A DNA stretch of 64,000 bases. Source: Melastoma dodecandrum. Its lineage: Eukaryota > Streptophyta > Magnoliopsida > Myrtales > Melastomataceae. This document shows, one piece after another, positions 1 through 11,333 of this stretch. Both the position numbers and the translations under genes were made by a program. The number at the start of each line of letters is the position of its first letter. Positions within the stretch are counted from its first letter, which is position 1. The stretch is from the NCBI GenBank assembly GCA_029817715.1, contig JARUPY010000190.1, positions 3,534,001 to 3,598,000 of the forward strand, written 5' to 3'. Below the pieces are notes generated by a model. The model was given only the letters and a program-made list of their open reading frames with translations. It was not told the DNA's origin and searched no databases.

Positions 1-204
1 CCCATAGAGAAACTCTTCATAGCCACCTGCTATCATAGCGGTGAGAACCTGTCCTTTCCAAAGGGTGTAGTTACCCTCGTCTAACTTTAGAGTGGAAGAG
101 AAGAACCCAGAGGGTGTCTGAATAGGCGGAGGAAACTGTGGCAGAGCAGCTCCTGTGCTTTGTCCACCAGTTGCAGAAGACGCAGAGAAGGGTGTGGTAG
201 CCAT
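1..204 (-). CDS. Ty1/copia gag N-terminus, cut by window edge
   Basis: Reading leftward from an ATG at 204 gives 68 open codons running off the window edge. The end of the peptide (KLDEGNYTLWKGQVLTAMI) matches the N-terminal gag signature of plant copia elements, where a Leu-x-x-x-Asn-Tyr-x-x-Trp core precedes the UBN2-type gag domain. Gag would form the cytoplasmic virus-like particle of the element. Support comes from position: a tRNA-Met primer-binding site lies 47 bp upstream and an LTR-like segment follows it, the normal order LTR-PBS-gag. Nothing can be said about the rest of the element, which lies outside the window. Confidence 0.8.
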   Translation of the reverse strand, partial: MATTPFSASSATGGQSTGAALPQFPPPIQTPSGFFSSTLKLDEGNYTLWKGQVLTAMIAGGYEEFLYG

Positions 205-250
205 TTGAGCTCACGAAACACAGGAAAGGATCTCAGTCAGCAAGACACGT

Positions 251-262
251 GCTCTGATACCA
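251..262 (-). other. Primer-binding site (initiator tRNA-Met)
   Basis: The minus strand reads TGGTATCAGAGC, the standard plant copia primer site complementary to the 3' end of initiator tRNA-Met. It sits between the gag start at 204 and the presumed LTR, as expected for minus-strand synthesis priming. Confidence 0.85.
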
Positions 263-611
263 TGATGAACATAATGGCAGCGAAAGAAACTTGAGATTTG
301 TTCATAAACATTAGAAGAAAAGCAGGACAATGAAGAAGAAGAAGAAGAAGAAGAAGAAGAAGAAGAAGAAGAAGAAGAAGAAAGGAGAAGAGAGGAAGAA
401 GAAGAAGCAAAGAAGATTTTCATTAATTAAGCACACCCAAAACCTCTATACAACATTCTCTGCTTTTGTAATCATTAAAAGGACAGATTCGACAAAGGGA
501 AATCACAATTAGTTATAGGTTGTTGCAACGTAAAGACCATTGTCATTATCAGCCACACTTCACCAGCGCCACTCTATCAGCTTTTGTCCCCTTGTTGCTG
601 GGAACATAACA
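263..611 (-). repeat. Probable 5' LTR of the minus-strand copia element
   Basis: On the minus strand a segment begins TGTTATGTTCCC at 611 and ends TTCATCA directly before the primer site, giving TG...CA ends and about 349 bp. It contains a (GAA)n run on the plus strand. The inner boundary is well fixed by the primer site; the outer boundary is inferred from the TGTTA start typical of copia LTRs and could be wrong, because the second LTR lies outside the window. Confidence 0.5.
332..383 (+). repeat. (GAA)n microsatellite
   Basis: An almost pure GAA trinucleotide run inside the probable LTR. The Lys or Ser homopolymer peptides it yields in various frames are not real genes. Confidence 0.95.
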
Positions 612-689
612 ACCTCCCTTGATTAAACTTCCTACGTTGGACTCCATGGGTTGAACTTCTGTGGGCTTCATTATCAATTAGCCCAATAG

Positions 690-888
690 GAAGTGACCCC
701 CTCCTTAACCACGTCGGCTCAAAAAGTGATGAGATTTTTTCCAGAATATTATGGTTCTTGAGAAGGGAATCTTTACATCGTCTTAGAATTGCATTTATAC
801 TAAGACTCTTCGTAGCTTCCAAAGTATGTGTTTCTTCGGCATCTTCTTGTGTTCACTTGACTCTCTCTTCATCCTCGGCATCTTCTTT
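690..888 (+). repeat. NLR-upstream block, copy A, left part
   Basis: This stretch aligns closely by eye with 51001-51190 (same order, about 85 percent alike). The alignment stops at CTCGGCATCTTC near 888 and resumes at 3306, so the LINE between them was inserted into, or rearranged within, an older duplicated block. About 100 bp present in the copy near 51.2 kb is missing here. Confidence 0.75.
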
Positions 889-3305
889 GGCAAAGTATGA
901 GCGGCAAGGTGGTGATTTGAGTTGGAATGGTATAAATGAGGAGATTGATGTTGCCATTACAGATCCGGATTTAGAGGATCTATGGTGTACAGGGGAGTTC
1001 TTCACTTGGACGAATCGCAGGGATGATGTTATACTCCAGAAGTTGGACAGGGTGATGGTGAACATGCAGTGGTTGAGGCATTTTTCAGACTCAGTGGCTC
1101 GGTTTTGGTTCCTGGTTGCTCGGATCATTCTCCGTGCCTGGTGTGGCTTATGCAGCGATCACATGGTCGACGTGTTCCATTCAAGTTCTTTGACTTCTGG
1201 ACAGGAACACCCACATTACGAGGGCTTGGTGCGACAGGCATGGTCCGAGGTGCATGATGGACGTCCCATGTACGTGCTCTACAAAAGGCTTGCTACGTTT
1301 AAGGGGAAGCTAAAGAGGTTGAGCCGGGATGAACTCGGCGGGTTGTCGACCCGAGTTGATGAGGCTAGGTCGCATCTTGAGGAGCTACAGACCGAGTTGT
1401 TAGCCCAAGGATCGCATGGAGAGGTGGCCTGGTCGAGAGGGCTGCCGCTACCAGATTCAATTACCTGACCAGGTTGGAGGAGAGCAGAAGGTGCGTGTTC
1501 ATTGGCTACAACTCGGGGATTGGAAAACGACCTATTTTTTCAGCATGACAAAGCGGCGTCATAATAGGAATGTCGTTTAGTTACTGACGAGAGATGATGG
1601 TGTGGTGTTATCTGATTCGACAGAGGTGAGGGATGAGACGATCCAATATTTCAGCTCGTTATTTATAGCAGCACCGTGAGCTGTGCAGATTGATTGGGAT
1701 ATGGTGAGGGCAATTATATCTGGGACTATGTTGTCGGAGAAGATTATAGGTTTGGTGGTCATGGTTTCGGTGGAGGAGGTGCACACGACGATATATCAGC
1801 TTGGCCGCCATAAGGTGCTTGGACCGGATGGATACACAACAGAGTTCTTCAGGTGCTCTTGGGAAGTTGGGGGGCTGGTCATTGAGGCAGTGCATGACTT
1901 TTTGGCTCGGGGTCGTCTTCTCCGCGAGGTGAATACAACTATCATATCACTCATTCCGAAGAAAGAGAACCCGACGACATTGACAGATTTCAGGCCTATT
2001 TCGAGTTGTAACATGGTGTACAAGTGCATCGCTCGTATACTGGCGACGCGAGTCAGAGAGGTCTTCGTGGCATCATAGGTTCGGAGCGATCGGCGTTTAT
2101 ACTCGGACGACGGATTTTAGATAATATCATGGTGGCACACGAGTTAATTAGAGGCCATCATACGGAGATGAGTCCCCCGAGGTGCACTTCGAAGATTGAC
2201 ATCCGGAAGGCATATGACTCGGTCGAGTGGGATTTTCTAGGAGTGGTGTTGGAGTGCTTCGGATTTTCGAATTCATTCGTCCAGCTTGTCATGGAGTACA
2301 TCACCACGGCCAGATTCTCTATCAGTATTAACGGTGAGCTGTAGGGCCCTTACAGTAGTTCCAGGGGACTTCGTCAGGGTTGCCCTTTATCGCCATATCT
2401 GTTTGTGATGGTCATGGAGGTACTTTCCGGCATGTTGAGGAAGACTACAGAGTCACCTGACTTCGGGTTTCATTCTCGCTGTCGGAAAGTACACTTGTCT
2501 CACTTGTGTTTTACGGATGATCTCCTCACCTTTTCTTGTGGGAGGCTGTCGTCGATACATTATGTACTAGAAACATTGTTGAGATTTGGGGATTAGTCTG
2601 GCTTGAAGATGAGCGCATAGAAGAGTGAGATTTTCTTTGGTGGAGTATCAGGGGAGGTACAGACTTCGAAGGATTGTACGCCGTTGGTGGATGCCATTGC
2701 TAGTAGGATTCGTCACTGGACGAGTAGGCACCTGTCGTATGCTAGGAGGCTGTAGTTAGTGAGCTCGGTGTTATTCGCGATTCAGGCGTATTGGTTCTCT
2801 GTATTTCCGCTACCGATGTCGGTTTGTCGACGGCTGAAGCAGGTCATGTCGCGGTTTTTGTGGTCGAGTCCATCAATGGACCACCACAAGGCCAAGGTAG
2901 CGTGGCACACAGTGTGTAGACCGAAGCAGCAGGGAAGGCTTGGTCTTAAGCGGGTTACGGAGTGGAACCGAGCGGCGATGCTGAAGCACATTTGGCACCT
3001 TTTCTCGGATCCGGAGGAGTCAGTATGGGCTCACTGGGTGATGACGTATCTTCTGAGAGGTCAGTCGTTTTGGCAATTGAGGCAGCCGTATAGGTGCTCT
3101 TGGGTTTGGAGACGATTATTGACGTTGAGGCACATTGTTATTCGACTCATTTCGTGGCGTATGGGGAATGGAAGCATGATATCCTTTTGGTTTGATTCTT
3201 GGTCCCCACTAGGTCCTTTAGCGGAGATCTTTGGATGACAGGAGATTGAGCGTTCGAGGATCCCTTTTACGGTTCCTTGGGCTAGTTTTGTTTGGGGTAA
3301 GGGCA
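889..3305 (+). mobile_element. Degenerate L1-type LINE (endonuclease end and reverse transcriptase)
   Basis: Pieces of one non-LTR retrotransposon polyprotein are spread over several frames. Around 980-1080 is the end of an APE-type endonuclease (FFTWTNRR, then LDRVMVN). From about 1780 comes reverse transcriptase: LGPDGYTTEFF, LIPKKENP, DFRPIS, IDIRKAYDSVEWDF near 2200, then RQGCPLSPYLF near 2380 and the catalytic box as CFTDDLL near 2515 (F-T-D-D rather than the common F-A-D-D). The post-RT region near 2900-3230 has GLGLKR-like and SFWFDSW motifs typical of plant L1. The 5' end (most of the endonuclease and ORF1) and any RNase H or poly-A tail are missing, and frameshifts and stops are frequent. 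It is a dead copy. Confidence 0.85.
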
Positions 3306-4026
3306 TGCAGACATCCAGACCTCATAGTTATTTCCTTCAACTTAATATCTTCGTACTCCCTAGTTCCGGAAAATGCTCGCCCGTCTGGACTCAACTCACA
3401 AGCCGCAATGCTAAAGCTTTGAAGCCCATCTTACTTCGGCTAAAAATTCGGCCATGCCAACGGGGGCCGAAATTGGATAAAAAAATTTGTAATAGTTAAC
3501 ACAAATATAATGAGTTGGGTGGTGCTATTTATGCATGACATGTGATTAATTAAAATAGTTTTGCTATTAAGTTTTGTTCTATTTTTGAATTTTATCAAAT
3601 ACTTGTTTGTGTAGTAATTAAAGACCAATTTAATATAAAATTTGTATTTTTATTAAAATAATTATTGATACATTTTTTTATGAAAAAATTGAGTTCCATC
3701 CGGATACGGTTTTTTATGTTTAGATAAAATTCTTTTAAAAACTCATGTGATATAATCGAACATAGAAATTGAAATAGGATGTCGATATATGTTTTTTTAT
3801 AAAGGTATAAGTAAAAGCAAAAATAAAAGAAGAAAAATAAAAAATAAAAAGGGGAAATTAAAAATAGAACGAAAAAAAAAAGAAAATGACATTAGTTTTT
3901 TTTTTAAATCGACAAACAATTGGTAATCGTATTTGTGTTAAATGATTTTATTAAGTTGGGGATCTTAGTTGTTGATGCAAATGTCACAACCAATCAATAT
4001 CAATAAAACAAGTTTTGGACGAACAA
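3306..4026 (+). repeat. NLR-upstream block, copy A, right part
   Basis: It resumes the block interrupted by the LINE. It matches 51290-52215 almost base for base over long stretches (for example the GCCATGCCAACGGGGG region at 3453 and 51432) and more loosely 9340-10402. It is AT-rich with A and T homopolymers and no credible gene. It ends at the ATG of a coiled-coil fragment. Confidence 0.8.
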
Positions 4027-4056
4027 ATGGCAGCCGCAGTCGTGGATGACTTATTA
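4027..4056 (+). pseudogene. Relic of NLR N-terminal fragment (first ~10 codons)
   Basis: The sequence starts MAAAVVDDLL, the same start as the fragment at 52216, and then jumps directly into a (GGATT)n-rich promoter-like segment. It is the remnant of the coiled-coil fragment that precedes the other NLRs in this family. No function is likely. Confidence 0.65.
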
Positions 4057-4057
4057 T

Positions 4058-4092
4058 TCGATTGGTTTGGATTGGATTGGATTGGATTTGGA
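4058..4092 (+). repeat. (ATTGG)n microsatellite upstream of NLR1
   Basis: Several ATTGG units occur here, with the same repeat and flanks upstream of NLR4 near 59490-59525 and a decayed version near 56940. It marks the shared promoter-side segment of the NLR unit. Confidence 0.85.
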
Positions 4093-4195
4093 GAGAATGT
4101 AATGTCATGCCTTATTTCCTACTTGCTGGCGCACTATGAGCCATATACAAAGGGAATCTGGGCCACCTGAGTAGTTCTCCTCCTTTTTTTCTCCT

Positions 4196-4203
4196 TTATA
4201 TAA
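4196..4203 (+). promoter_or_regulatory. Possible TATA box of NLR1
   Basis: TATATAAA lies 90 bp before the NLR1 ATG, in a segment conserved before other family members (TTTATAAA near 57052 and 59622). Sequence match only. Confidence 0.4.
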
Positions 4204-4292
4204 AAAAGAAAACATTCTTTCTTTCTTATTTAAACTCAATCATTGGTTTGCTTTATATCAGTCCTTCGTTCCGAGTGGAGACGACCGGAGAA

Positions 4293-7200
4293 ATGGCTGC
4301 AGCTTTGGTGACTGTCCCCATTGACGACTTGCTTCGGAGTTTGAGCGAAGAAGGCTCCATCACGACGCTCGGCCCTCAATGGGGAGTTGAAGCTCAACTC
4401 CGAGAGATCCACGACCTCTTGTCTTCTGTTCAGGGGGTCTTGCCCGAGGCAGAAAGGAAGTTCCCGTATAGCTTTGAGCTGCAAGATATGGTTAAAAAGC
4501 TCAAGGATGTCGTTTATGATGCGGAGGACCTGCTCGAGGATCTGTCCTTGGAGGAACCCTTGCGGCTGCGGGATGGAAAGCTACGCCGCCTCTTCCGGCA
4601 CGTAGAAAGTTGTTGGTTCGGATGGAGGATGCCCCGGGAGCTTCGGGCCATCGAAGCGCGCCTTCGAGGTCTGACAGATCCACTTATCAGCATCATCCGT
4701 AGCATTCCGCCCGACGTTCAGGAGGTCCTGGAAGCACGCGAGATCCCGTTCTTTGGGAAAGCCAACAAGAAGAGAAAGCTTATCTGGTTCCTGTTGGATG
4801 GAGGCTCGGAAGTTAATTCCGCTGTGGTAGTAGACAGCCATTGGGGGTATGGGAAAACCACACTTGTTCAGGAGGTGATGAAGGATTTAAGGGTGAGTGG
4901 GTATTTCGATGTTAAAATCTGGGTGAATGCGTCTGCTCCCTTCGACATGAACAGGGTGGTGAAGGAAATCATCGCTGGTCTAAGGGATGAAGAAGAGGAA
5001 GATGAAGAAGAGGGGGAGGTGGAGCAGTCACTTCATCGAGGTACCTCTTCGTTCTCGACAATATTTCTGCCAGAGATTGGAGGAATTCAGAGGTATGGTG
5101 GTTACGCTTCAGGAGTTTGCTGGAGGGAGGAGTTGTCAGTGGGAGCAAAATCCTCGTGACGGTTTCATCTTTTCCAGGGTGGGAAATTCCCAATCCGTTT
5201 ATCTTTCTTGGAAGGATGAATAGGGAAGACGCTCTCGTATTACTAAGGGAAACAGCTTCCCAAGGAAGGGATGGATATCATAATTTATTCAACCACCCTC
5301 AATTCCTTGAAATCGCTGGAGATATCGTTGATTCATGCGATCAGGGGGATCCGAGGAAGATAAAGGCAGTGGGAGGTTACTTGTCCCTCCAACCTCCTGC
5401 TGTTGAGGTTTGGTCCCGTCTTCTTTACATGCTACGTTATTCTCCATATAATGTATTCTCGCGTTTGCTTCGTGGAGGTTATCCGTACGGTGATTTAATA
5501 AGTCCAGGAGTGAAGAAGAGGTACGACAATCTTCCCCCAAGGATTAAACAGTGCTTCGCCCTCTGTTCCTTGTTCCCAAGTGGTCACCCCATCAACCCTC
5601 CTACCCTGGCCCAGCTCTGGATATCCCTTGGATATATCCACAACAACCATGACGAAGATGACCGTCTGCCATTGGAGGATATCGCCTCTGATCACTTGGA
5701 TGTCCTCCTCCAGGAAGAGCTGTTCCGAGTTAAGAAATCCGATACTTTTGGGAAGGTAAAATCTGTCACTCTGCATCCCCATGCCCAAGAATTGGCTCCT
5801 GCCATAGCTGGTTGGGAGTGTCTGCCTCACAGTGGGTCTTATCTTTTACCGGAGGATTTCTATGCGGGTTTCTATACACGACAGGCTTACTATGGGCAAC
5901 ATTATGCTCCACAATATGCTCGGCATCAATCAAATTGTCGGGGAAATAATTTCCCCCTCGGCAAGCTGCGAACCTTTCTTCATTTCGAGAGTGACCATAC
6001 CAAACAGCAGGAAATATACATCCGTCTCATGACCGAACTAAACCCCAAGAGAAACTGCATGCGTGTGTTGGATCTCCATGATGTGAAGGCAGATGTGTTG
6101 CCGAAAGGTGTTTGGAAGCTGAAGCATCTAAGATACCTCGATCTCTCTGGCAACAGCACGCTCCAAATGCTTCCTCCAGCGATCACCGGACTGCTGAACT
6201 TGCAGACCCTCAAGCTCTCGGGTTGCTCTTCCCTCACAGAATTGCCCCGTGAAATGAATAACTTGTCCGTTCTCAGGCATCTCTACATCGACGGCTGCTG
6301 GAAATTGTCTTTCATTCCAAAGGGACTCTGCGACTTGAAATGCCTCAACATACTCACCGACTTCATCTTGCCTCCTGATGATTCAAGCGAAAAAGCTGAT
6401 TCCGCTGGCCTCACTGATCTTTCTAAGCTGAACGATCTTAGAGGACGCCTCGAAATTAGAAACCTGGGCTGTTACGATGAAGAGCTCATGGACGAAGGAT
6501 CGGAAGGATTGCTGTATAAGAAAAGTTATTTAGAGTCTGTTGAACTACGATTCACTAATCCACTGACAGATACATCGTTATTAGAGAAGCTTCAGCCGCA
6601 ACCGAATCTGAAAGGACTCAGAATCTATGGCTATGGGGCTTCCCAGTTTCCCGAATGGATGGTGCGACTCTCGACTCACTTGCCAAATCTAGTTGAGATT
6701 GCGCTGATCAGATGTGAAAATTGCATGTATCTCCCCCTGATTGGCCATCTACCTCGTCTGAAGAAGTTGACAAATCAGGGGCTACCAGATCTTGGACATA
6801 TGGAGTCAGGTTCAAGACAAAGCCTGCCGGAGGATGCCGATGGTGTACAGCCCTTCGGAAACCTCTCTTCATTATGCATCAAGGACTGCACCAAGTTGAA
6901 CTCCCTGCCAATGATCCCACATCTCTTGAAGCTGACTCTGGTGAATGTAAGTGAAGAGTTATTCAGGCATCCTTGTCAACTTCCTAACCTCAAGACATTA
7001 CGTCTGGAAAACATTGAGCTTCTCGATCACTTGCCGGAGGAATGGCTTCGAGGTCTTACCAGTCTTAAGGAACTTCACATTGGGAGCTGTCATTCTCTGG
7101 TCTCCTTCGTTCCCGTCTGGAACTGTAAGGAGCTTGATTTGTCCATGGATGAGCAGGGAAACGCCGCAGTGGAACTGCAAGGCCTTAAAAGCCTCCTGTG

Positions 7201-7531
7201 CCTAACAATCTACAAGGCCTCTAAAATGGAGCATCTTCCCGAGTGGCTATCACATGTTGCTACTCTGAGATTCCTCTACATAAGATCATGTCCAAGACTG
7301 GTGGTGCTACCCGAGTGGATTGGGAGCTTACGATCGCTGAAACTGCTCGAACTGATTCACTGCCTTGGGGTAGCATCAGTGCCTGAAGGTATACATCAAT
7401 TCAATAATAGGACATCCCTTTTGAAGAACAGGGATGAAAAATCTTCTCTTCTCTCATATTCTCTTAAGCCCTCATTGGGTTATAAAGAGATTATAATCTG
7501 TTTGCGGAACTATTCTCGAGTTGACAAATAG
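4293..7531 (+). pseudogene. NLR1: CNL-type resistance protein homologue, frameshifted
   Basis: An intronless coiled-coil NB-ARC LRR gene of the RGA type, which as a family act as intracellular immune receptors. The start at 4293 (MAAALV) is chosen because all paralogues share it. The coiled coil includes YDAEDLLEDL. The P-loop has lost its first Gly (SHWGYGKTT). Near 5036 about 30 bp are replaced by 2 compared with NLR3, shifting the frame; the kinase-2 box YLFVLD is only readable in the second frame, which then stays open to 7531 through RNBS-D (LPPRIKQCFALC), the MHD-position motif LHPH and LRRs. An in-frame deletion of about 14 residues lies in the LRR near 7110. From about 7405 the conserved C-terminus is replaced by LTR-derived sequence, giving an unrelated tail of about 40 residues. 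Two open halves: 4293-5159 and 5117-7531. Confidence 0.9.
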
Positions 7532-7915
7532 TCCGTGACCGTAGTCTCCCACTGGAACTATTCCCGCGGGCAACATACGCAAAGTTGTGCACCAAGAAGG
7601 CACAGAACTTTTGTTCTTCCGAACTTGGGTTTTCGGAACCAGATTGGGGTAACCTTACGCAAAGTTGTGCATCCAGAAGGCGCAGAACTTCTGTTCTTCC
7701 GAACTGGCTAAACGAACTCGAATCGTTCCAAACCAGAAAAATAGTCCGCGACCGTAGTGGCGACAAACAGTCCGCGACCGTAGTCTCCCTCTGGAACTAT
7801 TCTCGCGACAACAACCTCACAGCGACAAACAGTCTGCACCGTAGTCTCCCTCCGGAACTATTTTCATGGCGACAAATAGTCCGGGACCGTAGTCTCCCTG
7901 TGGAGCCATATTAAC
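7405..7915 (+). mobile_element. LTR-derived insert replacing the NLR1 3' end
   Basis: The segment around 7440-7495 (CTCTTAAGCCCTCATTGGG) is the reverse complement of a segment near 34070-34115, which lies in a probable LTR with a TATA box. It therefore looks like part of an LTR (transcript-start region) inserted in or recombined into the last LRR of NLR1. It is followed by imperfect tandem repeats. No coding capacity. Confidence 0.55.
7520..7905 (+). repeat. Imperfect minisatellite
   Basis: The motif ACCGTAGTCTCCC followed by GGAACTATT recurs about four times, with extra partial copies of GTCCGCGACCGTAGT. Within it, a second repeat of about 50 bp (ACGCAAAGTTGTGCA ... TTCTTCCGAACT) occurs twice, near 7574 and 7658. 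Such repeats are common in LTR U3 regions. Confidence 0.8.
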
Positions 7916-8799
7916 ATCAGCAAAACACACATAGGTTAAGAGAAGACTCTTGGAACTCTCGAAGACTCTCTACCGAAGCTCTGCTAGATCATGCTCAAAG
8001 ACCCCGACGACTTCATTAATATTTCATCCCAAAGTTCTGCCGAAATTCTGGCAGAGCTCAGGATCACCGTTCACAACCGTTATTCTTCTAAGATCCAATC
8101 AGAGGAATCACGTGCAACATTCGTGTCTAGAGACAGAAACCGCTACATTTCTTTTCATACAACAATTGGTAAGCTGATATTTCTCCGCGAGATTTTAGTG
8201 TTCACAATTCTATTAAGAAAAGTTATTTTACTATCAATGTAAAGAAAAAAAGAGGCATCATTTTATGCTAAATCAAACCAATAAACAGTCCATTTGTTTT
8301 AAACGATTTTATTAAGCAGGTCCAACTTCCGTAAAAATATTGATAGAAGTTCGGCCAACTCTCGGATCGGCTCAAATGCCTGTAAAAGTTTTTCCGACTT
8401 AAATCAGTTTTTAAATTTAAGTCGGTGGCGACTCCGTATAGTTTAACTATGTTAAAGAACAACAACTATTTTTATGGAGCCATTTTGGATAGGTAACGGC
8501 GACATGAGCCGCTTCCTAAGTCTTCCCGAGTCACCGGGTTATGTCCAGTAAATCGAAGAGCTATTTTTTAAACCCAATTCGAATAATCGATAGGCGTCCC
8601 TACCTTACCAAGATGAACATCGCTCGATCTCGGGACGTCACCTTTGGTATTGGTGGCTTAATATTGATTTTTTGGAATGTTGTGATGACTTTGGTTAAGA
8701 ACGAGCGGTCTGGTTGTGTAAACGACGTCCTTGTAATACCCAAACGGGGAGATGATGTCCTAAGTGGAATTAGTCGGGGCTTCTTAATTAATATTTCAT
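7916..8799 (+). other. Intergenic repeat debris
   Basis: No gene is visible. A short piece at about 8230-8320 matches 10260-10370 (TTGTTTTAAACGATTTTATTAAG), so it is another scrap of the NLR-upstream block. GGTGGCGACTCCG near 8404 resembles the tRNA-Arg primer sites of Ogre/Tat gypsy elements, but no gypsy protein is present beside it. Confidence 0.5.
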
Positions 8800-10402
8800 T
8801 AAGATAACCATTCAAGTGTCTTTTGGTAGCCGACCCTCCCTTTCTTCACCATTTTCCCCTCTTCCCCAATCCATAGGGTAAACTTGTGAAGACATGGAGA
8901 GAAAGAGCTTGGGTGCCCACATATGGAGCATCAAAGTTAGATTTCCTACTCTTCTCAACCACAACGACTCATAAGACATTTCATGATCGAGATTTCGACC
9001 ACAATATTGTGGTTTCGAGAAGGGGAACCTCCTCGACACCAAACGTAAAAATTACAACGAATACATTATTCTTGAAATACGCACATGTTTCAAATCATGC
9101 GCCCCGTTTTCCTCGTTTTGTGGCTAATTGAGGGACATGGGTGTTCGTGGGTCTTCAGGCATGCTCGCCGCTTTCAATCTATTCTGTTTTTGTTAGTCAT
9201 CTTGCTTTCGTTTGACTCTCTTTTGTCCTCGATATTCCCATGCTTGCTTGACTTTTTCGAAGTTCGCGGGTCTGCCATCTCGTGCTCGTTCGACTTTTCT
9301 GGATTTGACTCGTGTATCTCGATCATGAATTCTTGATATGACATCTCGACAATACTAGCTATTTCCCTAGTCTTAATATCTTCGTACTCGTTGGTTATGG
9401 GAACTACTCGCCCGCCATTTCATGCTCTCCTGGACTCAGATCGCTTGTCTCAATCCTAGGGTTTGAAGCCATAGGCCCTTTTTACTAAGGTCCAACATCC
9501 TGCCATGCCAACAGGGGCTAACATAATAAATACAATGAGTTTGGTGATACTGTTTATGTATAATATGTGATGAATTAAAATAGTTTTAATATTCACTTTT
9601 GTTCTCTCTTTTAGAATTTTTTTCTAATACTTGTTTGTGTAGTAATTAAAAACCAATTTATTCTAAAATTTGTATTTTCAATTAAAACAATTATCGAAGC
9701 ATTTTTAATGGGTTACCAACGAAACTTTTATGGTATTATTAAATTGTTCCATTTCATTTTCTAAATTCTTTTTAGGTAAAATTTCAGAGTCGACGCAATT
9801 GTAAAATTTCTAAAACGAATCTATGTGGAAAATGAGGAAAAAAAGATAAAGAAGAAGAAGGAAAACAAACAAAGATTTTTTAAAATTGAAAAGGAAAACG
9901 CAGAAACATAAAATCACAGAAGTTAGAAGGAAAAATTTGTGGGAAACTTACTATCTAGACCTTTGGTTAGGAGTTATTTCGAGAAAAGAAAAATAAATAA
10001 AAACGAACAAGGGAAAAAGGGAAAAAAAAAAGTAAAAAGCAAAAGCCAAAAGAAGAAAAAGAGAAAGGCAAAAGGAAAATATAAAACATAAAAATATTTA
10101 AAAAAGCAAAACTAAAAATAAAATGTATTTTAAAAAAAGAAAGAAAAGGAAAAGAACCAAATCTTGACATTTTTTTTTTAAATCGACACAAGAACCAAAT
10201 GGAAAGCATAATCACGTGATATTTAGGGTTGATCTCAGACGATAAACTATTTAACTATCAATGCCCAAAAAAAAGAGGCATCCTTTTATTAAATTTAAAT
10301 AAACAAGTTATGCTAAATCAAACTAAATAAAATGCCCCCGTTTGTTTTAAACGATTTTATTAAGCCCCATTCACATCCCATCCACTGGAGAAGGACTAAC
10401 AA
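8800..10402 (+). repeat. NLR-upstream block, copy B
   Basis: The left part (8840-9020) matches 50920-51080 (CTTCCCCAATCCATA, ACTTGTGAAGACAT), the middle (9370-9540) matches 3345-3500, and the AT-rich right part (9600-10400) matches 3580-4026 and 51540-52215 more loosely. It ends at the ATG of the fragment at 10403. No credible gene; A/T-rich low-complexity sequence at 9820-10170. Confidence 0.7.
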
Positions 10403-10600
10403 ATGGCAGCTTCCGTGGTGGCCGTCGTGGTTAATGACTTGCTTTGGAAGTTATGGCGAGGGATGGAGCTGGGTCCTCAATGGGGAGTTGAAGCTCAACT
10501 CCGAGAGATCCATGACCTCTTGTCTTCCGTTCAGGGGGTCTTGCTCGATCACTTTCTGACATTTGAGGAAGAAACAATTAGGGCTAGGTTTTGGGGATAA
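10403..10600 (+). pseudogene. NLR N-terminal (coiled-coil) fragment
   Basis: An open frame of 65 codons starting MAASVVAVVVNDLL. The first 48 or so residues match the start of the NLR coiled coil (WGVEAQLREIHDLLSSVQGV is present as in NLR1), after which the sequence leaves the family and soon stops. It lacks the rest of the coiled coil and all of NB-ARC and LRR. It sits after copy B of the upstream block, the same place as the fragment at 52216. It could make a small coiled-coil peptide, but no evidence of use is visible. Confidence 0.75.
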
Positions 10601-11231
10601 CAGCCCTTGGGGAAGAACCCCGACCTTCCTTCAACATTTTTTAATTTTAACACTTAGTAGTGCCACATCGGACCGTCATACTCCTCTTGTAGAACGTGGC
10701 ATATTTTGTCCTACGTTGTGGTTCTTTTGTCCAGGTAAGATACACGTAGAACTCCGTTACTGCCACATCATGGTAAGGCGTAACACCGTTACGAATTGGC
10801 TAAGAAAGAGGTACAACACATAGTTGTGGACATTTTCATATAACAAAGTAATATGTTGATAGAAAAGAAAGTTTGACCATACTTAGGGCTACAAACATAT
10901 ATTTTGCCTTTTTCTTCTTACCTCAACACCCACGTAGGATGCCGTCAAAGTCACGTCAAACTCCGGAGTAACACCGTCCCGAATTAGCTAGAAAAATAGT
11001 ACAATACAAAGTTGCGGACGTTTTTATATAGCAAAGAAAAATGTAAAACATAGGCTAAAAATGCATATTTTGTCAAAATAGTTTGCATGGGAATGAGCTT
11101 TAGCTGTTGTTCCCCTCAAGTTTTGCTTTTGATTTGGGCGGTTCCATCCGCTCTCTATCTCTCTCTCAAGTCCCCAGTTCTCACCCGCCTATTCATCCTC
11201 ATCCCCATTCCATTATACACCATCTCAAGGG
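10601..11231 (+). repeat. Non-coding stretch with a diverged two-copy repeat
   Basis: Around 10775-10855 and 10965-11045 the same order of motifs recurs about 190 bp apart (GTAACACCGT, GAATTGGCTA or GAATTAGCTA, AGTACAA, GTTG-GGAC, TATATAGC or CATATAAC). No gene. The end (11190-11231, TATTCATCCTCATCCCCATTCC) matches 52170-52195 just before an NLR fragment. Confidence 0.55.
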
Positions 11232-11333
11232 ATGGAGCTGGGTCCACAATGGGGAGTTGACACTCAGCTCCGAGAGATCCACGACCTCCTGTCTTTTGTG
11301 CTGAGGGAATTGCCCGAGGTAGATGTTAATGTA
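11232..11333 (+). pseudogene. NLR coiled-coil fragment cut by a solo LTR
   Basis: It begins MELGPQWGVDTQLREIHDLL and continues to ELPEVD, matching the fragment at 52216 (MELGTQWGVDTQLREI). The MAAAVV start is lost, and the reading frame is interrupted at 11334 by the TGTTA end of a solo LTR. Matching non-coding sequence resumes beyond the LTR near 12745, so the LTR inserted into this fragment or just after it. Confidence 0.75.

Noticed and set aside
211..512. Lys-rich and Ser-rich open frames
   Set aside because: They are translations of the (GAA)n run inside a probable LTR.
8400..8420. GGTGGCGACTCCG as an Ogre/Tat primer-binding site
   Set aside because: Only part of the motif is present and there is no adjacent LTR end or gypsy protein.
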